Counted from the first letter of the stretch, positions 1-10,010 are shown. The stretch: DNA of 64,000 bases from Flavobacterium sp. LC2016-01 (GCF_009711135.1 NZ_WMIC01000003.1:372001-436000), one strand, 5' to 3'. Numbers and translations: made by a program. The notes: a model not told the origin generated them from the letters alone.

Positions 1-1716
1 GAACTACGCGTAATATGGAAGGATAATTCTGTGCATTGGGTTGAAGCCAAAGGAAAAGTCTTTTTTGATGCCAATAAAAATCCAGAAAAACTTCTGGGTA
101 CTGTAAGAGATACTACAGACGAAAAAAGTCATCAGCAGGAACTGGAAAAAAGCGAGAAACGTTTTCGATCTTTAGCAGAAAGTATTCCACAATTAATTTG
201 GGAAACAGACGAAAAAGGAAATTCCTTATTTGCCTCTGGAAAATGGTTTGAATACACCGGAATTTATCCAGAAGGAGAAAAAGAATGGAGAAGCATGATT
301 CATCCTGATGATTACGAAGAAAATGCCCGAATTTGGAGTCATTGTCTTAAAACGGGAGAAACTTATCGATGCGATGTACGCATCAGAAGAAATGATGGCG
401 TGTACAGATGGCATACCGTAATTGGAGAGCCGGTTTTAAACGAAGAAAATAAAATTATAAAATGGGTAGGCGCTTTTACTGATATTCATACTGAAAAAGC
501 ATTTACGCATGAACTTGAACAGCAAGTAACAGCAAGAACCAAAGAATTAAGCCTTATGAATGAATCGCTCATAAAAAGCGAGGAACGTTATCATTTAATG
601 GTTGAAGAAGTTCAAGATTACGCCATTTTATACCTTAATCACGAAGGAATTGTTGAAAACTGGAATCTGGGTGCCCAAAAAATAAAAGGATACAAAGCCG
701 AAGAAATTATTGGAAAAAGCTTCTCTGAATTTTATACTGAGTCTGACCGCAAAAACAATCTCCCGCAAACTCTCCTGAATCTGGCTATTGAAAAAGGAAA
801 AGCAAAACAAGAAGGCTGGCGCATTCGAAAAGACAAAACACTGTTTTGGGCGAGCGTTACCATTACCGCTGTTCATAACAAAAAAAATCAAGTTATAGGT
901 TTTTCAAAAGTAACACATGACTTAACAGAGAAAAAAACAGCCGATGACAAACTGAAACTAAATGCGTTAGAATTAGAGCAAAAAAACAAAGAACTTGAAA
1001 AGATGAATCAGGAACTTCAGTCATTTGCTTATATTTCTAGTCACGATTTGCAGGAACCGCTTCGTAAAATTCAGACTTTTGCAACGCAGATTATGGAGAA
1101 AGAATCTGAAAATTTATCGGATTATGGAAAAGATAAATTTCAAAGAATGCAAAATGCAGCACAGCGAATGCAGACACTTATTAACGACTTGCTTTCGTAT
1201 TCAAAAACAAATATTCAGGAAAGAGTTTTTGAAAAAACAGATATTGGTAAAATTGTCAACGAAGTACGTGATGATTTAAAAGAAGAAATTGAACAGAAAA
1301 ATGCCAAAATTGAAGTTCTAGAAAATTGTGAAGCCAACATAATTCCATTTCAATTCAGACAGCTTTTATACAATTTAGTCAGCAATTCTCTTAAATTTTC
1401 ATATCCAGAAAATCCTATTGTCATCAAAATTAAAAGCGAAATTGCCAAAGGCGCTGTTTTAGAAAATGAAAAATTAGATGCCGAAAAAACATATTGCCAC
1501 ATCAGAATTGAAGACAACGGAATTGGTTTTGAACAACAGTACAGTTCAAAAATATTTGAAGTTTTTCAGCGTCTGCATGGAAAACTCGAATATACCGGAA
1601 CCGGAATTGGACTGGCTATTGTGAAAAAAATTGTCGATAATCATAACGGAATTATCACAGCGAAAGGCGAATTGAACAAAGGAGCCACTTTTGATATTTA
1701 TATTCCGGCAAACTAA
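1..1716 (+). CDS. PAS-domain sensor histidine kinase (5' end outside window)
   Basis: The frame is open to the first base, so the N-terminus is missing; the first GTG at 31 is probably internal. The visible part ends a first PAS/PAC unit, then shows two more PAS domains (about residues 45-160 and 190-305, counted from 31), separated by short coiled coils. A HisKA domain follows, with the phosphoacceptor His in SSHDLQEPLRKI, and then an HATPase_c domain with DNGIGF and GTGIGLAIV. This layout matches phytochrome-like cytoplasmic PAS kinases. No transmembrane segment or receiver domain is visible, and no response regulator lies downstream. The signal is unknown. Histidine kinase identity is firm from the motifs. 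Confidence 0.93.
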   Translation, partial: ELRVIWKDNSVHWVEAKGKVFFDANKNPEKLLGTVRDTTDEKSHQQELEKSEKRFRSLAESIPQLIWETDEKGNSLFASGKWFEYTGIYPEGEKEWRSMIHPDDYEENARIWSHCLKTGETYRCDVRIRRNDGVYRWHTVIGEPVLNEENKIIKWVGAFTDIHTEKAFTHELEQQVTARTKELSLMNESLIKSEERYHLMVEEVQDYAILYLNHEGIVENWNLGAQKIKGYKAEEIIGKSFSEFYTESDRKNNLPQTLLNLAIEKGKAKQEGWRIRKDKTLFWASVTITAVHNKKNQVIGFSKVTHDLTEKKTADDKLKLNALELEQKNKELEKMNQELQSFAYISSHDLQEPLRKIQTFATQIMEKESENLSDYGKDKFQRMQNAAQRMQTLINDLLSYSKTNIQERVFEKTDIGKIVNEVRDDLKEEIEQKNAKIEVLENCEANIIPFQFRQLLYNLVSNSLKFSYPENPIVIKIKSEIAKGAVLENEKLDAEKTYCHIRIEDNGIGFEQQYSSKIFEVFQRLHGKLEYTGTGIGLAIVKKIVDNHNGIITAKGELNKGATFDIYIPAN

Positions 1717-1753
1717 TTTAAAAGAAATAAACCTTATTTATAATTTAAAAACT

Positions 1754-2146
1754 ATGAAAAAGCTATTTTTTATACTGCCATTGCTGTTTTTTGCATCAGC
1801 AATTTTTGCTCAAAGTCAAGATCCTTCATCTAAGCGCATTTTAGGAAATTGGTTTTCCAACACCAACCGAACTACAAAATGGGTCTTTACTCAGGATGGA
1901 AAAGTTTACAATTACGACAAAGACATCATGAAAGTGATGTATAAATACAGTATATCAAACAGCTGTCAGAATAATTCAAGTGATACTACTGAATTTGTAA
2001 CGTTAAGAGATAAAGATGGCGATGAATATTGCTTCAAAATAAATGCAGTAAACGAAAACAAAAATGGCGTTTTATCGCTGACCAATATGAGCAATATGCA
2101 GATACTTGTTTTTGTAAATGATGTTAATTTGAAGATTGCGCAATAG
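1754..2146 (+). CDS. Secreted lipocalin-like small protein
   Basis: A 130-residue protein with a clear SPI signal peptide (MKKLFFILPLLFFASAIFAQ). The ATG at 1754 is chosen because it opens the signal peptide; a longer frame from 1691 would overlap the kinase gene. The mature part begins ILGNWFSNTNRTTKWVFTQDGKV. This 'G-x-W ... F..DGKV' pattern is typical of small lipocalin-like or DUF-type beta-barrel proteins of Bacteroidota. Two Cys residues might form a disulfide. It follows the kinase gene by 37 bp and may be cotranscribed. Function unknown. Confidence 0.75.
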   Translation: MKKLFFILPLLFFASAIFAQSQDPSSKRILGNWFSNTNRTTKWVFTQDGKVYNYDKDIMKVMYKYSISNSCQNNSSDTTEFVTLRDKDGDEYCFKINAVNENKNGVLSLTNMSNMQILVFVNDVNLKIAQ

Positions 2147-2223
2147 GATAGAGAAAAGAACAAAGAACAAAGAAGAAAGAGTTTTCTCTAATTCTTCTTT
2201 TCTAATTTCTAATTTTAAAAGAA

Positions 2224-2262
2224 AAAGCAGGATTTCGTTGTTTGAAATCCTGCTTTCTTTTT
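2224..2262. terminator. Bidirectional intrinsic terminator
   Basis: A 13-bp perfect stem (AAAGCAGGATTTC with its complement) around a 7-nt loop, with T-runs on both sides. It lies between the convergent lipocalin-like gene and the esterase gene. Confidence 0.88.
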
Positions 2263-2267
2263 AATCT

Positions 2268-4187
2268 TTATTTATCTAAACTTCCCTCAAAAGGTGAAGC
2301 TGGTAAATCTTCTTTATTATACAAATTAGCCCCTGTTGGATTATCAGCCCATGCGTATCGAACTCTTGTAGGTTTTGAAATAGTTTCATTCCAAATTTTA
2401 ACTTTGTTTCCTTCGATCGCAGCATTTGCCCAAACAAATTTACCGTCGCTGCCCGCTATTTCAAATCCTTTTAAACTGGAATTATTTTTAGCTGTCAATC
2501 CGCTTCCCGTATCAGTAAAAGACAGCAAAAGCTGATTTCCTTTTTGTTCCATTGACTTGAAAAGCGGTCCCGAAGAAACTATGTTTTTTTCTCCGTAAGC
2601 CAATTTTCGAGCCTGCAAAGCCAATCTTTTTCCGACATCGTATTTATTTAAAGGATGAATATCATTCCACTCGCCTAAATCAATGGTTACTGCCATTCCA
2701 GTATTTGAAACTGCTAAAGTATTTTTTTGCTGTTGTCGCAGCGCCGCCCAGTTGCTTTCTGCCGGCTCTGTTTTTGGTTCCATAAAATTAGTCAGCTGCA
2801 CATATAAAAACGGAAAATTGCCCTGCTTCCACTCTGTTCTCCAGCTTGTGATTAAGGTTTCCATAAGTGCGGCATATTCCTGAGGTTTTTTAGTACTTGA
2901 TTCACCCTGATACCAAAGCACGCCTTTTATTGTGTAATTTTTTAAAGGTGCAATCATCGAATTATAAAGTCCGACAGGTTTCCATCTAATGAAAGTTGAT
3001 GGCGGCAAAGGAGCCATTTTTACTCCCAATTTGTATTTCCATTCGCCTTTCAAATCAATTGAATCTTTATCTAAAATCAATTGATAGGGTTTATCTTCAA
3101 CAAAACCGCCTTTCCCAGAATTATTAATAACCCTGACAGCAATTTCATTTTTTCCTTCTTTTAAAAACTTTGGATCAAAAGAATATTTTCTCGGCGGATA
3201 TAAATAGGAAGTTGTTCCAACGAAATTTCCATTCACATAAACCGAATCGGCATCAACAATTCTTCCTAAAATCAATTTTGCAGAAGAAGCTTTTAGATTT
3301 GATAAATTAACTTCTTTTCGAAACCAGACTGCACCGTTTGTATTTTTCAAAGTATAATCAGTCCAATATCCCGGAATATTCATAACCGGCCAGTCAATAT
3401 CATCTACATCAGCTTTTGACCATTGTTTTTTCAAACCTTCATCTTGACGATTTACTTCAGAATACCAATCGCTGCTGATTTTTTTGTCGTTTGCTTCAAT
3501 TTGTGCACCTAAAGTTCCATCTTTGAATTTCTGATATTCGGCATCATAATCTGGGAATTTTTTAATTGCATCGGCACTAAGCCATGATTCTGCCGGAGAA
3601 CCACCTAAAGCACTATTGATTAATCCAATCGGAATTTTATATTTTGCATAAATTTCGCTTGCAAAAAAATAAGCTACCGCTGAAAAATTCAAAATATTTG
3701 CTGGATTAGCTTCTTTCCATTCTCCACTTGACAAATCACTATTTTCTTTTGCAAATTCATACTGATCCGGCACTAAAAATTGTCTGATTTCCGAATTATT
3801 TACCTTTGCAATTACATCCCTGTATTTGTCTTTCACGCGTTCCATAGGAAGTTCCATGTTTGACTGTCCCGAGCAAAGCCAAACATCGCCGAATAAAATA
3901 TTCTTCAAAACAATTGTATTGCTTGCTGTTAAAGTCATTTCATATGGTCCGCCTGCCTTTTGAGACGGCAAACTAATAACCCAATTTCCATCTTGAGAAG
4001 TTGTAGTCTGAAACTTTTTTTTATTGAAGGTTATTTCGATTTTTTCATTTGGCGCTGCCCATCCCCAAATTTTCACAGGAATATCGCGCTGCAAAATCAT
4101 GCCGTCGCTAATTAGCCTTGGAAGTTTTATTTGAGAATAAATGGTACTGCACAGAAGCACGCTTATAAGAATTAATACTTTTCTCAT
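2268..4187 (-). CDS. SGNH-family acetylesterase (sialate O-acetylesterase-like, possible CE20 acetylxylan esterase)
   Basis: A 639-residue exported protein with a signal peptide. The catalytic Ser lies in LCSGQSNMELPM near the N-terminus, and the likely catalytic Asp/His lie in EWNDIHPLNKYDVG near the C-terminus. Other SASA-domain motifs are GGSPAESW and LWYQGES. A galactose-binding-like beta domain (around residues 285-385, AVWFRKEVNLS to LKGEWKYKLG) is inserted between the two halves of the hydrolase. A split SGNH fold like this is described for CE20 acetylxylan esterases, which are often annotated as sialate O-acetylesterases. The xylan context supports removal of acetyl groups from xylan, but the substrate is inferred. 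It sits 233 bp after SusD, beyond a terminator-like hairpin. Confidence 0.85.
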   Translation of the reverse strand: MRKVLILISVLLCSTIYSQIKLPRLISDGMILQRDIPVKIWGWAAPNEKIEITFNKKKFQTTTSQDGNWVISLPSQKAGGPYEMTLTASNTIVLKNILFGDVWLCSGQSNMELPMERVKDKYRDVIAKVNNSEIRQFLVPDQYEFAKENSDLSSGEWKEANPANILNFSAVAYFFASEIYAKYKIPIGLINSALGGSPAESWLSADAIKKFPDYDAEYQKFKDGTLGAQIEANDKKISSDWYSEVNRQDEGLKKQWSKADVDDIDWPVMNIPGYWTDYTLKNTNGAVWFRKEVNLSNLKASSAKLILGRIVDADSVYVNGNFVGTTSYLYPPRKYSFDPKFLKEGKNEIAVRVINNSGKGGFVEDKPYQLILDKDSIDLKGEWKYKLGVKMAPLPPSTFIRWKPVGLYNSMIAPLKNYTIKGVLWYQGESSTKKPQEYAALMETLITSWRTEWKQGNFPFLYVQLTNFMEPKTEPAESNWAALRQQQKNTLAVSNTGMAVTIDLGEWNDIHPLNKYDVGKRLALQARKLAYGEKNIVSSGPLFKSMEQKGNQLLLSFTDTGSGLTAKNNSSLKGFEIAGSDGKFVWANAAIEGNKVKIWNETISKPTRVRYAWADNPTGANLYNKEDLPASPFEGSLDK

Positions 4188-4261
4188 TTTTACAATTTAT
4201 TTTTTGCTTTAATTCTGAAATCTTTTTTAAATATAATTATTCTCGCCTAACATTTGACAGC

Positions 4262-4299
4262 AAAAAGCCGAGAGGGCTCAACTCTCGGCTTTTTTTTTA
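4262..4299. terminator. Terminator-like hairpin between SusD and the esterase gene
   Basis: An 11-bp stem (AAAGCCGAGAG with its complement) and 7-nt loop, with five Ts in the minus direction and nine in the plus direction. All genes here are on the minus strand, so it should reduce esterase transcription from the SusCD promoter unless read through. Confidence 0.8.
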
Positions 4300-4419
4300 T
4301 AAAACAAATCTATTTGCAGTTCTAACCAATTCCGTAAAATAACACTTACTTATATCTAACTTAATTGCTGCTTTAGTTTGTTTTACTATTTAATTTCTGG
4401 CAAATCAGGATTTCATTTC

Positions 4420-6351
4420 CTAGTAGCCTGGATTTTGATATGCTGCTTTTTCAGAAGCTGTCATAATCATTGCATCAAATTGAACTTGAGGAATTGGACG
4501 TAAATAATGGTACGCCTTAATATCTCTAGCTACAGTAATTGGTGTATGGTTTCCATAAGCGGCACCGCAAATTTGGTACGAACTAGAAAGTTCTGTCCAT
4601 TTTTGAGTACGAAGCAAATCGTACCAGCGGTATCCTTCACCAAAATATTCACGAGAACGCTCTGCCAAAATATAATTAATATCAATAATTGCTGGTGTTG
4701 CAGCAGTCATTGCGGCACTGTTATCAACAGATTTTGCTACATTTCCATTATTATCAAATCTCCATTTTCCGGCACGAGCACGTAAAACGTTTACTAGTTC
4801 TCTAGCACTTTTTCCGCCTTGAGGCGCTGCTCCCATAACGTTTGCTTCGGCAGCAATTAAATAAAGTTCTGATAATTTTGCGATATTATAAGGACGAGTG
4901 CTCGCTCCGTTTGGAGAACCAAGCCCTGTTCCGTTATCTGTACGGTAAGTGCCTAATTTCCATAAACCTGGATATATAATTCTGCTGATACCGCTTGGCG
5001 CAATAACAAAATCAGATCTTCCTGGCAATACTCCTGCACCAACAGCTCCACCTTCAGGGCCATTTCCTGCTGCATAAACAATTGCTGGATTTTCAGCATT
5101 TAAGAAGGAAAGAATTGCACCTCCTGGAGCAACTGGCAATCCGTTTGCGTTATTTAACGTTGGAGTTGTGATTCCTGCTTTATTCCAGTTTCCACGGTAT
5201 ACCGTTGTAAATGTTCCATCATAACGAGAATCGTTTGTTTTGTCGGCAAATGTATTCGCAATTGCACCAATAGTAGGACACATACGAATAAATGGACGCC
5301 CTAAATGCTGTTCTGCTTCACGCTGTACTGAACTTACCCCTGAACTTCTTAAAACAGTATAATTTGGAGTCATCATCCAGATAGAAAAGTTTTCTGGAGC
5401 GTTACCATTCGAAAACGTAAGACTGCTGGCATTAAAAAATTCACTTTTTTCAGTGTGGTCAGCGTACAATAAAATTTCACTGTTACGGTCATTACTGCCT
5501 AAGTTTACATCGTAGTAAGTTGGCTGCAATGCAAACGAACCGTGACTGTCAATAGCAGTCGCTGCTACATCATAAGCTTTCTGGAAATACCATGCAGCAT
5601 CGTGTCCATCTGGATCAACGCGAGTAGTTTCTGGATAAGTTGGGATATTATTTGGATTTTTTAACCACCAAGCATAAGTCAAATATGCCTTAGCCAAATA
5701 AAGTCTGGCAGCTGTTTTAGTCAAACCTCCTTTTACTCTTCCTACATCTGGCAAATCATTTACAGCTGTTACTAAATCTGGAAAAATACCTTTAGTATAA
5801 ACTTGTGGTACTGTATTTCTAACAGAAAATCTTGATGGACTTGTATTGAATTTAAGTTCTCCAGCTCCTAAATCTAAAGGAACCCCTCCAAAAGTTTGAA
5901 CCAAAAGGAAATAATCAAATGCACGGAAGAATCTAGCTTCAGCAATCATTGCATTTGAAACAGTTCCAATTGCTGTAGCATTTTCTATAACGCCACTGGC
6001 CGTATTAATGTTGATAAATGCCGGTTGCCATAAAGCATCAGCACGGCTTGAAGAAGGCGTAATTGATCCCACGCCCGAAAGATCCATATCCTTAAAGTTG
6101 GCATCGGCACTTTGTGCATAAGTCGCTTCATCGGTTCCGGTTTCGGTTGTATTGTAGTAATAACCTTGTCCGTAGATATAACGTAAATGAGCATACATTG
6201 ACGTTAATCCTGCAACAACTCCTTTTTCAGTCTTAAAATATTCAGGAGTGTAAATACTGCGAGGTTCTTCTTCTAAAACATTAGAACATGCTCCCAGGAA
6301 CAGCGTTATCAGTGCTGTTGCCATAAAAGTTTTTATTTGTATAGGTTTCAT
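4420..6351 (-). CDS. SusD/RagB-family surface glycan-binding lipoprotein
   Basis: A 643-residue SPII lipoprotein (lipobox LGACS around residue 21). Features typical of SusD are the N-terminal LEEEPRSIYTPEYFKTEKG, the TPR-like helices, EARFFRAFDYFLLVQTFGGVPL, and the C-terminal ILAERSREYFGEGYRWYDLLRT. SusD proteins cap the SusC barrel on the outer membrane and bind the polysaccharide. It directly follows SusC (11 bp gap), so the two form one transcription unit. The glycan is inferred to be glucuronoxylan from the surrounding enzymes. Confidence 0.96.
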   Translation of the reverse strand: MKPIQIKTFMATALITLFLGACSNVLEEEPRSIYTPEYFKTEKGVVAGLTSMYAHLRYIYGQGYYYNTTETGTDEATYAQSADANFKDMDLSGVGSITPSSSRADALWQPAFININTASGVIENATAIGTVSNAMIAEARFFRAFDYFLLVQTFGGVPLDLGAGELKFNTSPSRFSVRNTVPQVYTKGIFPDLVTAVNDLPDVGRVKGGLTKTAARLYLAKAYLTYAWWLKNPNNIPTYPETTRVDPDGHDAAWYFQKAYDVAATAIDSHGSFALQPTYYDVNLGSNDRNSEILLYADHTEKSEFFNASSLTFSNGNAPENFSIWMMTPNYTVLRSSGVSSVQREAEQHLGRPFIRMCPTIGAIANTFADKTNDSRYDGTFTTVYRGNWNKAGITTPTLNNANGLPVAPGGAILSFLNAENPAIVYAAGNGPEGGAVGAGVLPGRSDFVIAPSGISRIIYPGLWKLGTYRTDNGTGLGSPNGASTRPYNIAKLSELYLIAAEANVMGAAPQGGKSARELVNVLRARAGKWRFDNNGNVAKSVDNSAAMTAATPAIIDINYILAERSREYFGEGYRWYDLLRTQKWTELSSSYQICGAAYGNHTPITVARDIKAYHYLRPIPQVQFDAMIMTASEKAAYQNPGY

Positions 6352-6362
6352 CGTTATCTTTT

Positions 6363-9300
6363 TTAAAATGTTAAATTAAGGCCAAGCAAGAAAGTGCGTG
6401 TTGAAGGAGTATTTGTTCCTAATGTCAGCAAACGTCTTTTGTAGAAATCAGTTACTGCCGCATTTTCGTTACCATACGAGTTGGTTTCTGGATCCATACC
6501 AGTTTCTTTGTGGTAAGGTGAATAGATTACGAATGGGTTCTGCACGGTGCAGTAAAGACGAAATCTATCAACTCCTAAATCCTTAATAAATTTTTCAGTA
6601 ATATTATAACCAAGAGTAATCGTGCGAATTTTAACGTAAGATGCATCAAAGTATCCTAAAGTTGATCCATATTTTGGATTATCATTACTTGAAATTCCGC
6701 CTGGTCTAGGGTATTTAGCATCTGTGTTTTCTGGTGTCCAATAATCTACATCAACGTTTCCTCTACGTCCGCTCAACATATTTAAATAACCTGTCGAAGA
6801 ATAAAGTGTACTGATAAGAACTCCTCCACTTTGAAAAGCACCAACCACACTAAGATCTAAGTTTTTATACGCTACACGAGAATTGAAACCTCCAAGAAAA
6901 TCAGGATTTACATCTATGATTTGTCTGTCTGCTGGTCCAATTTGTCTTGTTGGCGAACCATCTGCATTAAAATCTCCCGTATATTTTACTTTAATCATAC
7001 CAACATTTCCTCCTGGCTCATATTTAGTAAGATTTGCATCTCCTTGCTGCCAAAGTCCTATTTTCTCATAATCAAAGATTACATCGATTGGATGTCCAAC
7101 AAACCACCAGTTGTTTTCGTCTCTGTCTTGTCCTGAAGATAAAGCTGTCAGCTTGTTTTTGTTAGAATAAAAGTTAACCCCAACATCCCAAGACCAGCCA
7201 TTTGCATTGTCAAATATTGATCCGTTAAGTGTAAATTCGTAACCTTTATTTTGAGTTTGTCCGATATTTGCTGTGTAACTTCCCACACCCGCAGTTGGAG
7301 GCAAACCTACGCTTAAAAGAATATCTTTTGTATCTGTAACATAATACTCAGCCGTACCTGTTAATCTGTTTTTAAAGAAGCCAAAATCGATACCGTAGTT
7401 TACTGTAGTCGAATATTCCCAGCCTAAATCAGGATTAGGAAGTGTCGATACGTAATATCCTGTTGTATTCGTTTCACCAAAATTATACGGTCTTGATGCT
7501 AAACTTCCAAGAGTAGAATAAGGAGCAACTGCCTGATTAGAAGTCTCTCCATAACCTGCGCGTAATTTTAATTGATCCAGCCAAGACACATCTTGCATGA
7601 ATGATTCATTTTTCACGTTCCATCCAGCTGATACTGCAGGGTAAGTATGCCATTGATGTCCTTTAGCCAATCTTGAAGAAGCATCTGATCTCACTGTAGC
7701 TGTCAACATATAGCGATTGTCATAAGAATACATTGCACGCGCCATGTATGAAACCAATCCGCTTTGCTGATAATCTTGGTTGTCTGGATTAACTGCAATC
7801 TCGCCTGCTGCTCTTCCTAAATTATAAAATTGGAAAGCATCAGAAGGAATATCTTTTGCAGTAATTTGCGATTTATTATAAGTAGTTTGTTCTGATGAGT
7901 ACATTGCTACCGCATTCACTTGATGTTTTCCAAAAGTACGATCGTACGTAAGCAAGTTTTGAATGGTCCAGTTCGTATTAAGCGTATTCGTAACAGAAGC
8001 CGTAGAAACTGTTGTTGGATTAATACTAAATACCCCTTCTCCTGTATATTGCCCTCCATTCGTAGTACGGAAATTACCTCCAAGATCTACATGAAATTTT
8101 AAACCCTCGACACCTGGTATTTTTAACTCAGCGTATAAAGTGTTATAAGAACTATATGCCTTTGTCTGGTCGATCCATTTGTCTCCCAAATTATTTATCG
8201 TTCCTCTTGTATAAACCCAGTTTTCATCTAATGGCATTTTTACAGTTCTTTTTAAAGAACCATCTGCATTATATGGATTAGAAATAGAAGTCGTACTTAA
8301 AGTATTATAAAGACTTAAATTAGCTCCATTTGAAATCGAATAGTTATTATTAGTAGTGAAACCAACTTTAAAATACTGCCCTATTGCCTGATCTACAGCT
8401 GCTCGCAATGAGATACGGCTGTAGTCCTGCCCAGGCACTACTGCTTCTTCTTTATAATAACTAGTTCCAAAATTATAGTTTGCTGTTTCTGTACCGCCAG
8501 AAACACCTACATCATGATTGGTTACTAGACCTGCGCCATACATTAAATCTTGCCAATCCGTATTTATATTATCAGCTTCATCAGCACCATTTGAATAAAG
8601 TGGAGCAGTTGATCCCGGAAGCGTTGCTATTTTACGCAAAGCAACAAATTCAGGTCCGTCCATCATTGGGAATTTAGCAAAAATCGTTTTCAAACCACTG
8701 TAAGTGTTGTATGAAAACTTAGCTCTCTGTCCTTTTTGTCCTTTATTAGTTGAAATTAAAATAACACCATTTGCACCACGCGAACCATAAATAGCAGTTG
8801 CCGAAGCATCTTTTAAGATATCAATACTTTTAATATTGTCTGGACTGATATCACCAATTGATCCTGCGAATGGAACTCCATCTAATACAACAAGCGGGTT
8901 ATTGTCTGCTGTTAAAGAGCGTGTACCTCTAATACGAATCTGCATTTCGGCACCCGGTTTAGATGATGTCTGATTCATTTGAACTCCGGCTAAACGTCCT
9001 TGTAAAGCCTGCGTAATATTAGCCGATGGCACTTCGCGAATTACATCTCCTTTAATAGAAGAAACGGATCCTGTAACAGCCTCTTTTCGCTGTGTACCGT
9101 AACCAATAACTACAACTTCCTGCAGATTATTCTGGCTTTCTTCTAAAACTGCATTGATTTTATTTTTCCCTGCAACCGAAATCTCTTTATCCTTTAAACC
9201 TAAAAAACTAAACACTAAAACTCCATTTGATGGAACATTAGCGATAGAATAATTTCCGTCAAAACCTGTAGCAACACTGTTTTTAGTGCCTTTAACAGTC

Positions 9301-9437
9301 ACATTAGCTCCTGGAATTGGTCCATTTGCATCAGATACAACTCCCGTTATTGTTGTCTGAGCTGTGGCACTCACAGAAAACAGAAACATGAGAGATAAAA
9401 ACCCCAGACATTTTAGGAGCTTTAATTTGCTTTTCAT
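6363..9437 (-). CDS. SusC/RagA-family TonB-linked outer-membrane transporter
   Basis: The ATG at 9437 begins a normal signal peptide (MKSKLKLLKCLGFLSLMFLF); a start at 9455 would only add MTDFFT. An N-terminal carboxypeptidase-regulatory-like domain follows (ITGVVSDANGPIPGANVTVKG), then a TonB box-like segment (EVVVIGYG), a plug (IRIRGTRSLTADNNPLVVLDG, DASATAIYGSRGANGVI) and a TonB-dependent barrel running to the C-terminal Phe. About 1,024 residues is the usual length for the family. It imports oligosaccharides to the periplasm with its SusD partner. No anti-sigma or ECF sigma gene is adjacent. Its promoter carries the palindrome described separately. Confidence 0.97.
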   Translation of the reverse strand: MKSKLKLLKCLGFLSLMFLFSVSATAQTTITGVVSDANGPIPGANVTVKGTKNSVATGFDGNYSIANVPSNGVLVFSFLGLKDKEISVAGKNKINAVLEESQNNLQEVVVIGYGTQRKEAVTGSVSSIKGDVIREVPSANITQALQGRLAGVQMNQTSSKPGAEMQIRIRGTRSLTADNNPLVVLDGVPFAGSIGDISPDNIKSIDILKDASATAIYGSRGANGVILISTNKGQKGQRAKFSYNTYSGLKTIFAKFPMMDGPEFVALRKIATLPGSTAPLYSNGADEADNINTDWQDLMYGAGLVTNHDVGVSGGTETANYNFGTSYYKEEAVVPGQDYSRISLRAAVDQAIGQYFKVGFTTNNNYSISNGANLSLYNTLSTTSISNPYNADGSLKRTVKMPLDENWVYTRGTINNLGDKWIDQTKAYSSYNTLYAELKIPGVEGLKFHVDLGGNFRTTNGGQYTGEGVFSINPTTVSTASVTNTLNTNWTIQNLLTYDRTFGKHQVNAVAMYSSEQTTYNKSQITAKDIPSDAFQFYNLGRAAGEIAVNPDNQDYQQSGLVSYMARAMYSYDNRYMLTATVRSDASSRLAKGHQWHTYPAVSAGWNVKNESFMQDVSWLDQLKLRAGYGETSNQAVAPYSTLGSLASRPYNFGETNTTGYYVSTLPNPDLGWEYSTTVNYGIDFGFFKNRLTGTAEYYVTDTKDILLSVGLPPTAGVGSYTANIGQTQNKGYEFTLNGSIFDNANGWSWDVGVNFYSNKNKLTALSSGQDRDENNWWFVGHPIDVIFDYEKIGLWQQGDANLTKYEPGGNVGMIKVKYTGDFNADGSPTRQIGPADRQIIDVNPDFLGGFNSRVAYKNLDLSVVGAFQSGGVLISTLYSSTGYLNMLSGRRGNVDVDYWTPENTDAKYPRPGGISSNDNPKYGSTLGYFDASYVKIRTITLGYNITEKFIKDLGVDRFRLYCTVQNPFVIYSPYHKETGMDPETNSYGNENAAVTDFYKRRLLTLGTNTPSTRTFLLGLNLTF

Positions 9438-9563
9438 TGTAAAAAAGTCAGTCATAAAAATTGAGTTAGATAGTTAATATATAGTTTGAGTTAGTTACAA
9501 ATTAAGGAGCAAAATCGTGTGTTTTTATAAGTCCGAAAAACATATCATTTTGCATTTCTTTAA

Positions 9564-9604
9564 CAAATATAATTAAAAAACTAAATCACACAACCGGTTG
9601 TGTG
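9564..9604 (-). promoter_or_regulatory. SusC promoter with an 18-bp palindromic operator
   Basis: On the minus strand a -7 box TATATTTG (9564-9571) matches the Bacteroidota consensus TAnnTTTG. A TTG lies 19 nt upstream, at the expected -33 position. That TTG is inside a perfect 18-bp palindrome, CACACAACCGGTTGTGTG (9587-9604), so a bound protein would cover the -33 element. The palindrome with central CG resembles LacI-family operators. This is seen in sequence; repression is inferred from position. Confidence 0.75.
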
Positions 9605-9933
9605 TATTTTTTTTACTTATACCAAAAAAAATTACCACTTAAATTAAATACTGAATAATTTTAAACCCAAATAATTAGACTATCAACAATAAAACTTCAA
9701 TTTCAACAAAACATTTACGGCTATGCTTATCGATTTTAAACAATAATTAATAATTTCACAAAAGTCAATAAAATTACAGATTCACAGCGTTTTAACTCTA
9801 ATAAAATAGTTAAAAAATAAGTGTATTTTAAACAATTAAAAATAGTGATTAAAAAGCTTCTCAAACAATTATTTATGATTACAATAGGATTCAAAACCGA
9901 GTTTTTATTTTACCCGAAAAAAGAACTTATTTT

Positions 9934-9950
9934 CACACAATCGCTTGCAT
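9934..9950. promoter_or_regulatory. Variant copy of the xylan-locus operator
   Basis: CACACAATCGCTTGCAT shares the CACACAA half and central CG of the SusC palindrome, but its right half is different. It lies about 500 bp upstream of SusC and just beyond the end of galM, possibly as an auxiliary site. The rest of 9605-9958 is very AT-rich, with no ORF or further structure that I can support. Confidence 0.35.
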
Positions 9951-9958
9951 AAAAAAAC

Positions 9959-9990
9959 AAAAAAAGCTCCATTTTTTCAAAAGAAGCTTT
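9959..9990 (-). terminator. Terminator after galM
   Basis: On the minus strand AAAGCT pairs with AGCTTT around a 16-18-nt loop, followed by a T-run. The stem is short, so confidence is moderate. Confidence 0.5.
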
Positions 9991-10010
9991 AAAATTTAAA
10001 TGGAAAATAT

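Noticed and set aside
9456..10010. ECF sigma / anti-sigma or hybrid two-component regulator for the SusCD locus
   Set aside because: No ORF in the gap; such regulators, if any, lie outside the window.
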